From assembly GCF_023656565.1 (NCBI RefSeq), contig NZ_JAMOKG010000004.1, positions 124,001 to 188,000 of the forward strand: 64,000 nucleotides of DNA. The letters run 5' to 3'. Both the position numbers and the translations under genes were made by a program. The DNA is from Flavobacterium tyrosinilyticum (GTDB lineage Bacteria > Bacteroidota > Bacteroidia > Flavobacteriales > Flavobacteriaceae). Under the pieces are notes generated by a model that made no database searches, was not told the origin of the DNA, and worked only from the letters and a program-made list of their open reading frames with translations. Of this stretch, positions 26,009 to 34,434 are shown piece by piece; position 1 is the stretch's first letter; every line of letters begins with the position of its first letter.

Positions 26009-26368
26009 TTGAAAAAGAAGATCCATATAATACTGCTTTTTATAACACTCAGTTTCTTTTTGAATCCGAGTTATACCTACGCATGCAATATGGTGCATCA
26101 CAAAGAAATCGCTTCTAAAGAAGAAAACAGCTGTTCTAAAAAATGCTGCGAAAAGAAAACTTCAAAACAGGAAAAACACAATTGTGACGGAAAATGCCGT
26201 CATTCTGGCTGCACAACTTCTGCATTGCAATTTGTTATTTTAACTTCAAATGATCTTGAGTTACAAAATGATGTTTTCAATTTTTCTTTAAAAAACACTA
26301 TTTCATCTTACAGTAATTCTACCATTTCTTCTGGATTTACTTCTATTTGGCTCAAGCCGAAAATATAA
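26009..26368 (+). CDS. Exported Cys/His-rich small protein of the copper locus
   Basis: A 119-residue protein with a signal peptide (KIHIILLFITLSFFLNPSYTYA). The mature N terminus is dense in likely metal ligands: CNMVHHKE, CSKKCC, CDGKCRHSGC. The C terminus is Ser/Thr/Asn-rich. The start is a TTG because no ATG precedes the signal peptide and a -7 box sits 20 bases upstream. It is followed by DUF3347, HMA-AraC and copper ATPase genes, so periplasmic copper binding is the likely job. The exact family is not recognised. Confidence 0.7.
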   Translation: MKKKIHIILLFITLSFFLNPSYTYACNMVHHKEIASKEENSCSKKCCEKKTSKQEKHNCDGKCRHSGCTTSALQFVILTSNDLELQNDVFNFSLKNTISSYSNSTISSGFTSIWLKPKI

Positions 26369-26466
26369 TTATCGCATTGATGACAGCCCATATTGGGTCT
26401 TTTTTAAAACTAAATTTTTAATTAATTTTAAAGGAAATAAAATCCTTTACCTAAATATTATATACA

Positions 26467-26997
26467 ATGAAAAAATCAATCATAGCTTTAGCAACAGTAC
26501 TTACCCTATTATTTAATGCCAATAACATTCAGGCAAATACAGCAAAAGTAGAATCGGGAACAACAGAAATCGTTGATGCGAGTCAGCTTCAATCTGTTTA
26601 CGATGCTTATTTTACCGTAAAAGATGCACTTATTAAAAGTGATAGCAAATTAACTTCGGCGAAAGCCAAAGACTTACTGACAGCGATTACTGCGGTAAAA
26701 ATGGACAAACTAAAAAGCAACGAACATACGGTTTGGATGAAAGTGGTTAAAAAACTAACTGCCGATGCTAAAAGTATTTCAGCAACAACAGATCTTAAAA
26801 AACAACGCGAAACTTTTAAATCTCTATCTAAAAACACTTATGATTTAATAAAAGTTTCAAGTCCAGAACAGCCAATCTACAAACAATATTGCCCAATGGC
26901 AGATGCTGACTGGTTGAGCAAAGAAAAAGCAGTTAAAAATCCGTATTACGGTTCTTCTATGCTGACTTGCGGAAATGTGGTAGAAACGATTAAATAA
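26467..26997 (+). CDS. DUF3347-family periplasmic protein
   Basis: A 176-residue protein with a signal peptide ending NIQA. It is a helical protein with the family pattern LQSVYDAYFTVKDALIKSDS, KAKDLLTAITAV, LKKQRETFKSLSKN. The conserved C-terminal metal-site-like block is YKQYCPMADADWLSKEKAVKNPYYG, with a final Cys in MLTCG. DUF3347 domains occur in copper/heavy-metal efflux loci, alone or fused to CusB-type adaptors, and are thought to bind copper. The next gene starts 1 base after its stop, so they are one operon. Confidence 0.88.
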   Translation: MKKSIIALATVLTLLFNANNIQANTAKVESGTTEIVDASQLQSVYDAYFTVKDALIKSDSKLTSAKAKDLLTAITAVKMDKLKSNEHTVWMKVVKKLTADAKSISATTDLKKQRETFKSLSKNTYDLIKVSSPEQPIYKQYCPMADADWLSKEKAVKNPYYGSSMLTCGNVVETIK

Positions 26998-26998
26998 T

Positions 26999-27559
26999 AT
27001 GAAGCTTTACATCAAAAATATGGTGTGCAGCCGATGCAAAATGGTAGTGAAGTCTGAGTTCGAAAAACTCGGACTTCCTACTATTTCTGTTGAATTGGGT
27101 GAAGTCGAACTGGAAAAAGAAATTAGCGACGAGCAAAAAGAAGTTCTATTAAAAAACCTTCAAGTTTTAGGTTTTGATTTAATTGACGATAAAAAAACAA
27201 AAACCGTTGAAAGAATAAAAAACCTGATTGTCGATTTAGTGCATCATAAAAACAACGAACTTAAAATCAACTTATCTGATTATTTGGCAGAAAACTTAAA
27301 TCAGGATTATAATTCGTTAAGCAACTTATTTTCGGAAATTGAAAATACCACGATTGAAAAGTATTTCATCAGTCAGAAAATTGAAAAAGTAAAAGAATTA
27401 TTGATTTATAATGAGCTTTCGTTAAGCGAAATTGCAGATATTCTGAATTACAGTAATGTGGCGCATTTAAGCAATCAATTCAAGAAAATTACGGGCTTTA
27501 CTCCTACTTCGTTCAAACAATCAAAAGATAAAATGCGTATTCAGATTGAGAATATATAG
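26999..27559 (+). CDS. HMA-like domain fused to AraC-type HTH: likely one-component copper regulator
   Basis: A 186-residue protein. Residues ~1-65 resemble a heavy-metal-associated fold with an N-terminal CxxC (KNMVCSRCKMVVKSEF), where HMA domains carry GMxCxxC. Residues ~95-180 form an AraC-type DNA-binding region (LSEIADILNYSNVAHLSNQFKK, then GFTPTSFK). Direct metal sensing by the HMA part and DNA binding by the HTH would make a compact regulator. This layout recurs beside copper genes in Bacteroidota. It starts 1 base after DUF3347. A nested inverted repeat and the copper ATPase follow. Confidence 0.85.
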   Translation: MKLYIKNMVCSRCKMVVKSEFEKLGLPTISVELGEVELEKEISDEQKEVLLKNLQVLGFDLIDDKKTKTVERIKNLIVDLVHHKNNELKINLSDYLAENLNQDYNSLSNLFSEIENTTIEKYFISQKIEKVKELLIYNELSLSEIADILNYSNVAHLSNQFKKITGFTPTSFKQSKDKMRIQIENI

Positions 27560-27566
27560 TTTTTGA

Positions 27567-27782
27567 TTTTTAACCGCAAAGGGCGCAAAGGTTTACGCAA
27601 AGTTCGCAAAGACTTTTTTATTTAGCCACAGATTATAAGGATTAAAAGGATTTTAAAATCTGTGTTAATCTTTTTAATCTGTGGCTAACTTTTTATGCGC
27701 AAAGCTTTGAGAACTCTCTAATCTTTAAACAAACAAAACTTAGTGCTCTTTGCGTAAACCTTTGCGCCCTTTGCGTTAAAAA
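27567..27782. repeat. Nested double inverted repeat, 216 bp
   Basis: Outer arms: 27567-27602 and 27748-27782 are reverse complements except for one extra base, built from the words CGCAAAGG and TTTACGCAAAG. Inner arms: TTAGCCACAGATTA (27622-27635) and TAATCTGTGGCTAA (27675-27688) match perfectly. It begins 8 bases after the stop of the HMA-AraC gene. No open frame is seen inside. It fills most of the 321-base gap before copA. Confidence 0.9.
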
Positions 27783-27880
27783 CAGCATTTCGTAAATCTT
27801 ACAAATCATTCCCAAAATTATACAAACCGAACTCATAGATACTTCAGAAATTTGCATTGTAATACTTAAAAACCAATACA

Positions 27881-30409
27881 ATGACTCATCAATATATAAT
27901 TTCAGGAATGTCTTGCAACGGATGTCGAACCAAAGTAGAAAAAACTCTAAACGAAGTTGAAGGCGTTCAGGCAGAAGTAACTTTAAATCCTCCAACGGCT
28001 ACCATAACGATGGATAAGCACGTTCCTACAGAAAAATTTCAAGAAGTTTTGTCTGCGGCAGGAAATTATACTATCGAAATGGATTCGCCAAAAAATCATG
28101 GCGAAGTTGCTAAATCTTGCTGTTGTAGCCATAAAAAAGAGAATCATCATCATAAAGCAGAAACTAAAAAAATACATCAGCATAGTGCAAATGGCGTTTA
28201 TTACTGTCCAATGCATTGTGAAGGAGACAAAACATACAATAAACCCGGAGATTGCCCAGTCTGCGGAATGGATTTAGTACCGCAAGTTGCTATAACTGCA
28301 ACACAATTTACTTGTCCAATGCATCCTGAAATCGTTTCAAACGAGCCAGGCGATTGTCCGATTTGCGGAATGGATTTAGTTCCGATGCAAGCTTCAGAAA
28401 GTGAAGAAAACAAAACCTATTCTGATTTATTGAAGAAGATGAAAATCGCGATTCTGTTTACGCTTCCTATTTTCATCATCTCGATGTCAGAAATGATTCC
28501 GAATAATCCGCTTTACAATATAATGTCTATCGAAAAATGGAATTGGGTTCAGCTTTTATTTTCGATTCCCGTTTTGTTTTATGCAGGATGGATGTTTTTC
28601 GTTCGCGCTTACAAATCTATTGTGACTTGGAATTTAAATATGTTTACTTTGATTGGAATCGGAACCAGTGTTGCGTTCCTATTTAGTATTGTCGGAATGT
28701 TTTTCCCAGATATTTTTCCATCGGAATTCAAATCGCATCACGGAACCATTCATTTGTATTTTGAAGCTGCGACCGTAATTATCACTTTAGTTTTATTAGG
28801 ACAATTATTGGAAGCCAAAGCTCACGGACAAACAAACGGAGCCATAAAAGAATTATTAAAATTAGCACCAACTGAAGCAACTCTAGTTGAAAACGGAGAA
28901 GATAAAGTAATCTCTATTCATAATATTAAAAAAGGAGATTTACTTCGTGTAAAACCAGGAGAAAAAATTCCTGTTGACGGAAAAATAACTGCTGGCGAAA
29001 GCAGCATTGACGAATCTATGATTACGGGAGAACCAATTCCGGTTGATAAAAAAATGGGCGATGCAGTAATTTCTGGAACTATAAACGGTACCAAATCATT
29101 TGTGATGATTGCTGAAAAAGTAGGATCAGAAACCATGTTGTCGCAAATTATTCAAATGGTAAATGATGCCAGCAGATCTCGCGCTCCAATTCAGAAATTA
29201 GCCGATCGCGTTTCTAAATATTTTGTTCCAACTGTTGTAATTATTTCGGTTTTAACATTCTTTCTTTGGGCAAAATTTGGTCCAGAACCCGCTTATGTTT
29301 ACGGATTAATTAATGCGATTGCCGTTTTAATTATTGCTTGCCCTTGCGCACTTGGATTAGCAACGCCAATGTCTGTAATGGTCGGAGTTGGAAAAGGCGC
29401 TCAAAACGGAATCCTGATCAAAAATGCCGAAGCTCTAGAAAACATGAATAAAATTGATGTTTTAATCACCGACAAAACAGGAACCATTACCGAAGGAAAA
29501 CCATCTGTAGAAAAAATATATTCAATTAATAATGAGGAAGATTTTCTACTTCAAAACATTGCTTCATTAAATCAGCATAGCGAACATCCTTTGGCGCAAG
29601 CTGTAGTCAATTTCGCGAAAGCAAAAAATAACTCATTTAAAGAAGTTCAAGATTTTGAAACCATTGCAGGAAAAGGTGTTTTAGGAACTATTGAAGGTAA
29701 AAAAGTTGCCTTAGGAAATAAAAAATTAATGGAAGAAATAGGTGCTTCCGTTTCTGATGATTTAGAACAAAAAGTTATTGCTGAACAAAATTTAGGGAAG
29801 ACTATTTCGTACATCGCAATCGATTCTATTGTCTTAGGTCATGTTGCCATTACTGATGCCATCAAAGAAAATAGTGTAAAAGCTATTAAAGAATTAATTG
29901 CTCAAGGCGTTGAGGTTATCATGATGACGGGCGATAATCATAACACTGCTAAAGCAGTTGCCGAACATTTGCATTTGAGTTCTTTTAAGGCTGATTGTCT
30001 TCCACACGATAAATTAAAAGAAATTGAACGTCTTCAAGCGCAAGGAAAAATTGTTGCCATGGCGGGAGACGGAATCAACGATGCTCCGGCTTTAGCGCAA
30101 TCTAACATCGGAATTGCAATGGGAACAGGAACTGATGTTGCGATTGAAAGTGCAAAAATTACTTTGGTAAAAGGCGATTTAAACGGAATTGTAAAAGCCA
30201 AAAACCTCAGCCATGCCGTAATGTCAAACATCAAACAGAATTTATTCTTTGCCTTCATTTATAATACTTTAGGCGTGCCAATTGCTGCGGGGATTTTATA
30301 TCCATTTTTAGGAATATTGCTTTCGCCGATGTTGGCTGCGGTTGCCATGAGTTTGAGTTCTGTATCTGTAATCGTAAACGCTTTACGATTGAGAAATTTA
30401 AAATTGTAA
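27881..30409 (+). CDS. copA: Copper-translocating P1B-type ATPase
   Basis: An 842-residue protein. An N-terminal HMA domain (GMSCNGC at about 9-15) is followed by a Cys/His-rich linker (KSCCCSHKKENHHHK). Two heavy-metal-binding domains follow (YYCPMHCEG...CPVCGMDLVP and FTCPMHPEI...CPICGMDLVP). The ATPase core has the actuator TGEP, the ion-channel motif CPC in ACPCALGLATP (about 487), the phosphorylation site DKTGT (about 531), HP in SEHPLA, and the hinge GDGINDAP. CPC with this domain set indicates Cu+ export from the cytoplasm. It lies in a copper locus between the HMA-AraC regulator and the multicopper oxidase. Confidence 0.93.
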   Translation: MTHQYIISGMSCNGCRTKVEKTLNEVEGVQAEVTLNPPTATITMDKHVPTEKFQEVLSAAGNYTIEMDSPKNHGEVAKSCCCSHKKENHHHKAETKKIHQHSANGVYYCPMHCEGDKTYNKPGDCPVCGMDLVPQVAITATQFTCPMHPEIVSNEPGDCPICGMDLVPMQASESEENKTYSDLLKKMKIAILFTLPIFIISMSEMIPNNPLYNIMSIEKWNWVQLLFSIPVLFYAGWMFFVRAYKSIVTWNLNMFTLIGIGTSVAFLFSIVGMFFPDIFPSEFKSHHGTIHLYFEAATVIITLVLLGQLLEAKAHGQTNGAIKELLKLAPTEATLVENGEDKVISIHNIKKGDLLRVKPGEKIPVDGKITAGESSIDESMITGEPIPVDKKMGDAVISGTINGTKSFVMIAEKVGSETMLSQIIQMVNDASRSRAPIQKLADRVSKYFVPTVVIISVLTFFLWAKFGPEPAYVYGLINAIAVLIIACPCALGLATPMSVMVGVGKGAQNGILIKNAEALENMNKIDVLITDKTGTITEGKPSVEKIYSINNEEDFLLQNIASLNQHSEHPLAQAVVNFAKAKNNSFKEVQDFETIAGKGVLGTIEGKKVALGNKKLMEEIGASVSDDLEQKVIAEQNLGKTISYIAIDSIVLGHVAITDAIKENSVKAIKELIAQGVEVIMMTGDNHNTAKAVAEHLHLSSFKADCLPHDKLKEIERLQAQGKIVAMAGDGINDAPALAQSNIGIAMGTGTDVAIESAKITLVKGDLNGIVKAKNLSHAVMSNIKQNLFFAFIYNTLGVPIAAGILYPFLGILLSPMLAAVAMSLSSVSVIVNALRLRNLKL

Positions 30410-30424
30410 GTTGGAGCGTAATTA

Positions 30425-30560
30425 TTTTAACGCATAGAAACATAGATTTTTGTGTCTAAAAAAAGAAAAGAAACAAGTTTCCACACATAGTAGCTATGCG
30501 TATTTAAATAAGTGAAACGCCTTTTTAATCTTCAAATTACTATGTTTCTATGTGTTAAAA
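30425..30560. repeat. Fold-back repeat of the ATAGAAACATAG family
   Basis: The left arm at 30425-30445 and the right arm at 30540-30560 are reverse complements over 21 bases with one mismatch (TTTTAACGCATAGAAACATA against its mate). The interior also holds CACATAGTAGCTATGCG, a smaller palindrome. It lies 15 bases after the copA stop. Confidence 0.85.
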
Positions 30561-30607
30561 TTAAATTGTGTTCAATTTACCCTAACGACTTAAAATTATA
30601 ATTTGTA

Positions 30608-32848
30608 ATGAAAATTAAATACATCCTGATTCTTTTTTTAATTGCTTTTCAGCTAAAGGCACAAAAAGTCGTGCGTTACGATTTGTACGTTCGTGATACA
30701 ATCGTCAATTTTTCGGGTAAAGAAAAACGAGCGATTGCAGTAAATGGACAAATTCCAATGCCGACTTTGACTTTTACGGAAGGAGATATTGCCGAAATTT
30801 ATGTACATAATGAACTCAAAAAGGAAACAACTTCGATGCACTGGCACGGATTGTTTTTACCTAATAAAGAAGATGGTGTTCCCTATTTAACTCAAATGCC
30901 GATTGAACCTGGAACAACTCATAAATATACTTTTCCAATTATTCAGAACGGAACGTATTGGTACCATAGCCATTCTGGTTTGCAGGAACAAATTGGTTTG
31001 TACGGACTTTTTATCATCAACAAGAAAAAAGACGATTCAACTATTAGAAAAGGCATTGATGATTTACCTACTATTCCAGTTATTTTAAGCGAATGGTCGG
31101 ATCTTAAACCGGAGAATATTCAGCGAATGCTGCACAATGCCAACGATTGGTTTGCAATTAAAAAAGGAACAACACAAAGTTACTCCGAAGCCATAAAACA
31201 AGGACATTTTTCGACCAAAGTGACCAACGAATGGAAAAGAATGAATGCGATGGATGTCAGCGATGTCTATTATGAAAAGTTTCTCATTAATGGTCAAAAT
31301 GAACAGCAGTTTTCAGACCTTAAACCAGGTTCAAAAGTAAGATTGCGAATTGCCAATGGCGGCGCTTCCAGTTATTTCTGGCTGACTTATGGCGGAGGAA
31401 AAATAACCGTTGTTGCAAGTGACGGAAATGATGTTGAACCTGTAGAAGTCGATCGTTTGATTATTGCAGTTTCTGAAACTTATGACGTTGTAGTTACGAT
31501 TCCTGAAGACCATAAATCTTTTGCTTTTTTGGCTACAGCCGAAGACAGAACAGGATCTGCGTCTTTGTTTTTAGGAAGTGGAGAGAAACAGCCTGTTCAT
31601 CATCTTTCGAAATTAAAATATTTTGAAGGCATGAAAATGATGAACGATATGATGAAAATGAACGGCGAAATGAACGATATGGGCATGAATATGACTTTGA
31701 ATAAAATGGACATGAATGCCGTAATGTATCCTGAAATTTCTGGTGAAGATGAAAATGCAAAACCTAAAATGGATCATTCCAATCATAATATGGAAGACAT
31801 GAAAATGGAAAGCGACAGCACTGAAACTTCTGAAATTGTCACTTTGAATTACGGAATGCTGAAATCTCCTTTTAAAACCAATCTTCCGAAAAATGTGCCT
31901 GTAAAAGAATTGCGTTTTACGCTTTCTGGAAACATGAATCGTTACGTTTGGAGTTTAGATAATAAAGTAGTTTCTGAAACCGATAAAATTTTAATTAAAA
32001 AAGGAGAAAATGTTCGCATCGTTTTATACAATGGTTCGATGATGCGTCACCCGATGCATTTACACGGACATGATTTTAGAATATTGAATGAACATGGCGA
32101 TTATTCTCCGTTAAAAAATGTCATTGATATTATGCCAATGGAAACCGACACCATCGAATTTCAGGCAAATGCCGACGGCGACTGGTTTTTTCACTGTCAT
32201 ATTTTATACCACATGATGGCTGGAATGGGAAGAATTTTCAGTTATGAAAATTCAGCACCAAATCCGTTGATTCATCATCCTGAAATGGCTTTCAAAATGC
32301 TGAAAATGGACGATCGTATGTTTCATTTTATGGCTGAAAATGATTTTGCCACGAACGGAAATGACGGTGAAGCCATGTTCAGCAACACACGCTGGAGCAT
32401 CGGAACGGAATGGAGATTGGGTTATAACGACAAACATGGCTATGAAACGGAAACACATATTGGACGTTACATCGGAAAAAATCAATGGTTAATGCCTTTC
32501 ATTGGTTTTGACTGGCGTTATCGAAAAATGGGAATGGACGAACAGGAACAAAACTTATTTGGCCAAACGAATACAAAAGATAATCGTTCTGTTTTTAGTG
32601 CCGGTCTTGAATATACTTTACCAATGCTCATAAAAGCACAAGTTGAGGTTTATACGGATGGAAATGTTCGTTTACAATTTGAACGAAAAGATATTCCGCT
32701 TTCGCAAAGACTTCGCATGAATTTAATGTGGAATACCGATAAAGAATATATGGCGGGATTGAAATATATAGTAGCACGAAACTTCGGAATTACAACGCAT
32801 TATGACAGCGATATGGGAATTGGTTTTGGTGTTAATTTGAATTACTAA
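30608..32848 (+). CDS. Multicopper oxidase fused to a CopB-like outer-membrane domain
   Basis: A 746-residue protein with a signal peptide (ends LKAQ). Cupredoxin copper ligands: MHWHG, WYHSHSG, HPMHLHGHDF and FFHCHILYHMMAGMG. A Met/His-rich segment around residues 340-400 (MKMMNDMMKMNGEMNDMG) is as in CopA/PcoA copper-resistance oxidases. After about residue 560 a different domain begins (WSIGTEWRLGYNDKHGYETE, WLMPFIGFDWRY), with alternating aromatic strands and a C-terminal ...GFGVNLNY. It resembles CopB/PcoB barrels. The fusion would place Cu+ oxidation at the outer membrane. The assignment of the tail to CopB is inference from pattern. Confidence 0.88.
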   Translation: MKIKYILILFLIAFQLKAQKVVRYDLYVRDTIVNFSGKEKRAIAVNGQIPMPTLTFTEGDIAEIYVHNELKKETTSMHWHGLFLPNKEDGVPYLTQMPIEPGTTHKYTFPIIQNGTYWYHSHSGLQEQIGLYGLFIINKKKDDSTIRKGIDDLPTIPVILSEWSDLKPENIQRMLHNANDWFAIKKGTTQSYSEAIKQGHFSTKVTNEWKRMNAMDVSDVYYEKFLINGQNEQQFSDLKPGSKVRLRIANGGASSYFWLTYGGGKITVVASDGNDVEPVEVDRLIIAVSETYDVVVTIPEDHKSFAFLATAEDRTGSASLFLGSGEKQPVHHLSKLKYFEGMKMMNDMMKMNGEMNDMGMNMTLNKMDMNAVMYPEISGEDENAKPKMDHSNHNMEDMKMESDSTETSEIVTLNYGMLKSPFKTNLPKNVPVKELRFTLSGNMNRYVWSLDNKVVSETDKILIKKGENVRIVLYNGSMMRHPMHLHGHDFRILNEHGDYSPLKNVIDIMPMETDTIEFQANADGDWFFHCHILYHMMAGMGRIFSYENSAPNPLIHHPEMAFKMLKMDDRMFHFMAENDFATNGNDGEAMFSNTRWSIGTEWRLGYNDKHGYETETHIGRYIGKNQWLMPFIGFDWRYRKMGMDEQEQNLFGQTNTKDNRSVFSAGLEYTLPMLIKAQVEVYTDGNVRLQFERKDIPLSQRLRMNLMWNTDKEYMAGLKYIVARNFGITTHYDSDMGIGFGVNLNY

Positions 32849-32949
32849 TTTTTTCGTTAACCATATAAGTCAGTTAAGTTCATGTTTTTAATAGCTTGTT
32901 CAAACAGATTAATTATAGTACTTTTATTACAAATTTAAAATAATTAATT

Positions 32950-33342
32950 ATGAGTTAGGATATTGTTCTATTTAATTATGCTGAAAAAATAATCTTAATT
33001 GAAGATTTGGATGAAGAAAAACTTTTGCCAATAGATTTTGACAAAGTACTACTTGAAAATTGTTCAACAAAAAAAACAGAAGATAAATATACTCACAATG
33101 ATTTCTTTTCTGATTCTATTAATGATGATATTAATTTCCATCTCGATGATGAGCCAAGTAGTAACAAGATGATTTCTCTTTATAGTGAAGAAGCATTATT
33201 TAAAATTATTGAATTGGCAAAAGTTCATAATTGGCAAATTTTCGATACTTCATTAGGTGAAATGCTTGATCTTGAAAATCCTGCTAAAAACGGATATAGT
33301 AATCATAAAAATTATGTTAATCAGATTATGAAAAACAAGTGA
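32950..33342 (+). pseudogene. Hypothetical gene with an in-frame stop at codon 3
   Basis: An ATG at 32950 reads Met-Ser-TAG and then stays open for 128 codons (DIVLFNYAEKIILIEDLD... to QIMKNK). The amber codon would be Tyr with one base change. The only usable start inside the open part is a TTG at 33007, giving 111 residues and losing a well-formed first strand. The C-terminal half (LYSEEALFKIIELAKVHNWQIFDTSLGEMLDLENP) looks like a soluble alpha/beta domain of unknown function. It could be a recent nonsense mutation, a sequencing error, or a shorter TTG-started gene. Confidence 0.6.
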
Positions 33343-33407
33343 TAAAATCAATTCACTTTTACCAAAACATTAACAATCAAACTATTCTTACAGATATAAA
33401 ATCAGTT

Positions 33408-33415
33408 TATATTTG
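33408..33415 (+). promoter_or_regulatory. -7 promoter box for the 53-aa Cys-Cys peptide gene
   Basis: TATATTTG matches TAnnTTTG exactly and lies 42 bases upstream of the ATG at 33457. Confidence 0.5.
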
Positions 33416-33456
33416 ATTTACCAATTATAATCTCTAACACTAAAAAACATTTAAAA

Positions 33457-33618
33457 ATGACAAAAGTTATCACGGTAGTAACAGTTGCTTTATTTTCGAT
33501 CGGTGTAATGGCTCAGGAAACAAAACCTGCAACAAAAGAAAAAGCAAAAAAGGAATCTTGCTGCAAAAAAACATCAACTGAGAAAAAAGATAAAAAGTCT
33601 TGTTGCGTTAAAAAATAA
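33457..33618 (+). CDS. Small exported Lys/Cys-rich peptide (53 aa)
   Basis: A short open frame encoding a signal peptide (MTKVITVVTVALFSIGVMAQ) and a mature tail of about 33 residues. The tail is rich in Lys and has two Cys-Cys pairs: KKESCCKKTS and KKSCCVKK. A -7 box lies upstream and a strong terminator downstream, so it is a complete transcription unit. Its position at the end of the copper locus and its paired cysteines suggest metal binding in the periplasm. It is not recognised as a named family. Confidence 0.75.
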   Translation: MTKVITVVTVALFSIGVMAQETKPATKEKAKKESCCKKTSTEKKDKKSCCVKK

Positions 33619-33640
33619 TTGAAATGCTAATTTATAAGAA

Positions 33641-33670
33641 AGGCCTCAAAAATATTTGAGGCCTTTTTTT
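33641..33670 (+). terminator. Rho-independent terminator
   Basis: AGGCCTCAAA (33641-33650) and TTTGAGGCCT (33655-33664) form a 10-bp stem with a 4-base loop and a run of T, 22 bases after the small peptide stop. Confidence 0.9.
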
Positions 33671-33750
33671 ATACTGTTGAGAAACTGTGTCACAGTTTAA
33701 AACTTTGACACAGTTCTTAAATTGTAATTCGTGAATTCGCGGCAAAAAAA

Positions 33751-34203
33751 CTATTTAACTCGAATACTCCATTCAAAATCCATTTCAGAAACTTGAACAC
33801 CTTCTTCGTTTGTTCCAATAGATTTCATCCAGAACGTCTGCCCTTCTCCAGTTTCTATTGTTTTCTTTATTGCCTCTGTAATTAAATGTCCGTCATTGCA
33901 AACAAAAGTAATTCTTCCTGTCGCTTTTTTGGTAAAGTTTCCTTTGTTGTTGGCTACTAACATCGAAATCTTTTTTCCACTTTGCTGAATCTGAGAAATC
34001 ACTAAAGCTCCCGTTGTAAGCTCTGCCGCCATAGCTTGAACAGCAAAATACATGGAGTTAAACGGATTCTGATTGATCCAGCGATGCTTGACACTTACAA
34101 TGCAACTATCACTATCAATTGCTTTTACACGCACACCACAAAAGTATGCAGAAGGTAATTTGAACAAGACGAATTTGTTAAGTTTTGAGACCGAAAGTGC
34201 CAT
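33751..34203 (-). CDS. DUF4442-family hot-dog-fold protein (thioesterase-like)
   Basis: A 150-residue protein. It shows hot-dog-like stretches AIDSDSCIVSVKHRWINQNPFNSMYFAVQAMAAELTTG, the long central helix carrying the catalytic or CoA-contact residues in relatives, and a C-terminal sheet (FWMKSIGTNEEGVQVSEMDFEWSIRV). The DUF4442 group is related to PaaI-type acyl-CoA thioesterases. Start 34203 (MALSVSK) was preferred to the longer frame at 34251, whose extra residues read like untranslated leader. Monocistronic; the substrate is unknown. Confidence 0.75.
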   Translation of the reverse strand: MALSVSKLNKFVLFKLPSAYFCGVRVKAIDSDSCIVSVKHRWINQNPFNSMYFAVQAMAAELTTGALVISQIQQSGKKISMLVANNKGNFTKKATGRITFVCNDGHLITEAIKKTIETGEGQTFWMKSIGTNEEGVQVSEMDFEWSIRVK

Positions 34204-34398
34204 ATGATTTGTTTTTTCTTGTAAAAATACAAAAAAACTATGCATGCACAATAAATTATTCGCATATCAAAAGATTCCCAATAAAGACAAGGATTCGGAA
34301 TGATTTTCAGTCTTTTAAAGGTTATTTCTGGATTTTAAATTTGTTAATATTTTGTTAATATTTGGTACTATGCAAAACAAGATACTGTTTTTTAGCCA

Positions 34399-34406
34399 TA
34401 TATTTG
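34399..34406 (+). promoter_or_regulatory. -7 promoter box of the envelope-stress-like operon
   Basis: TATATTTG fits TAnnTTTG and lies 29 bases upstream of the ATG at 34435. Confidence 0.5.
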
Positions 34407-34434
34407 CATAAGAAATTACTATATACTTTTAATC

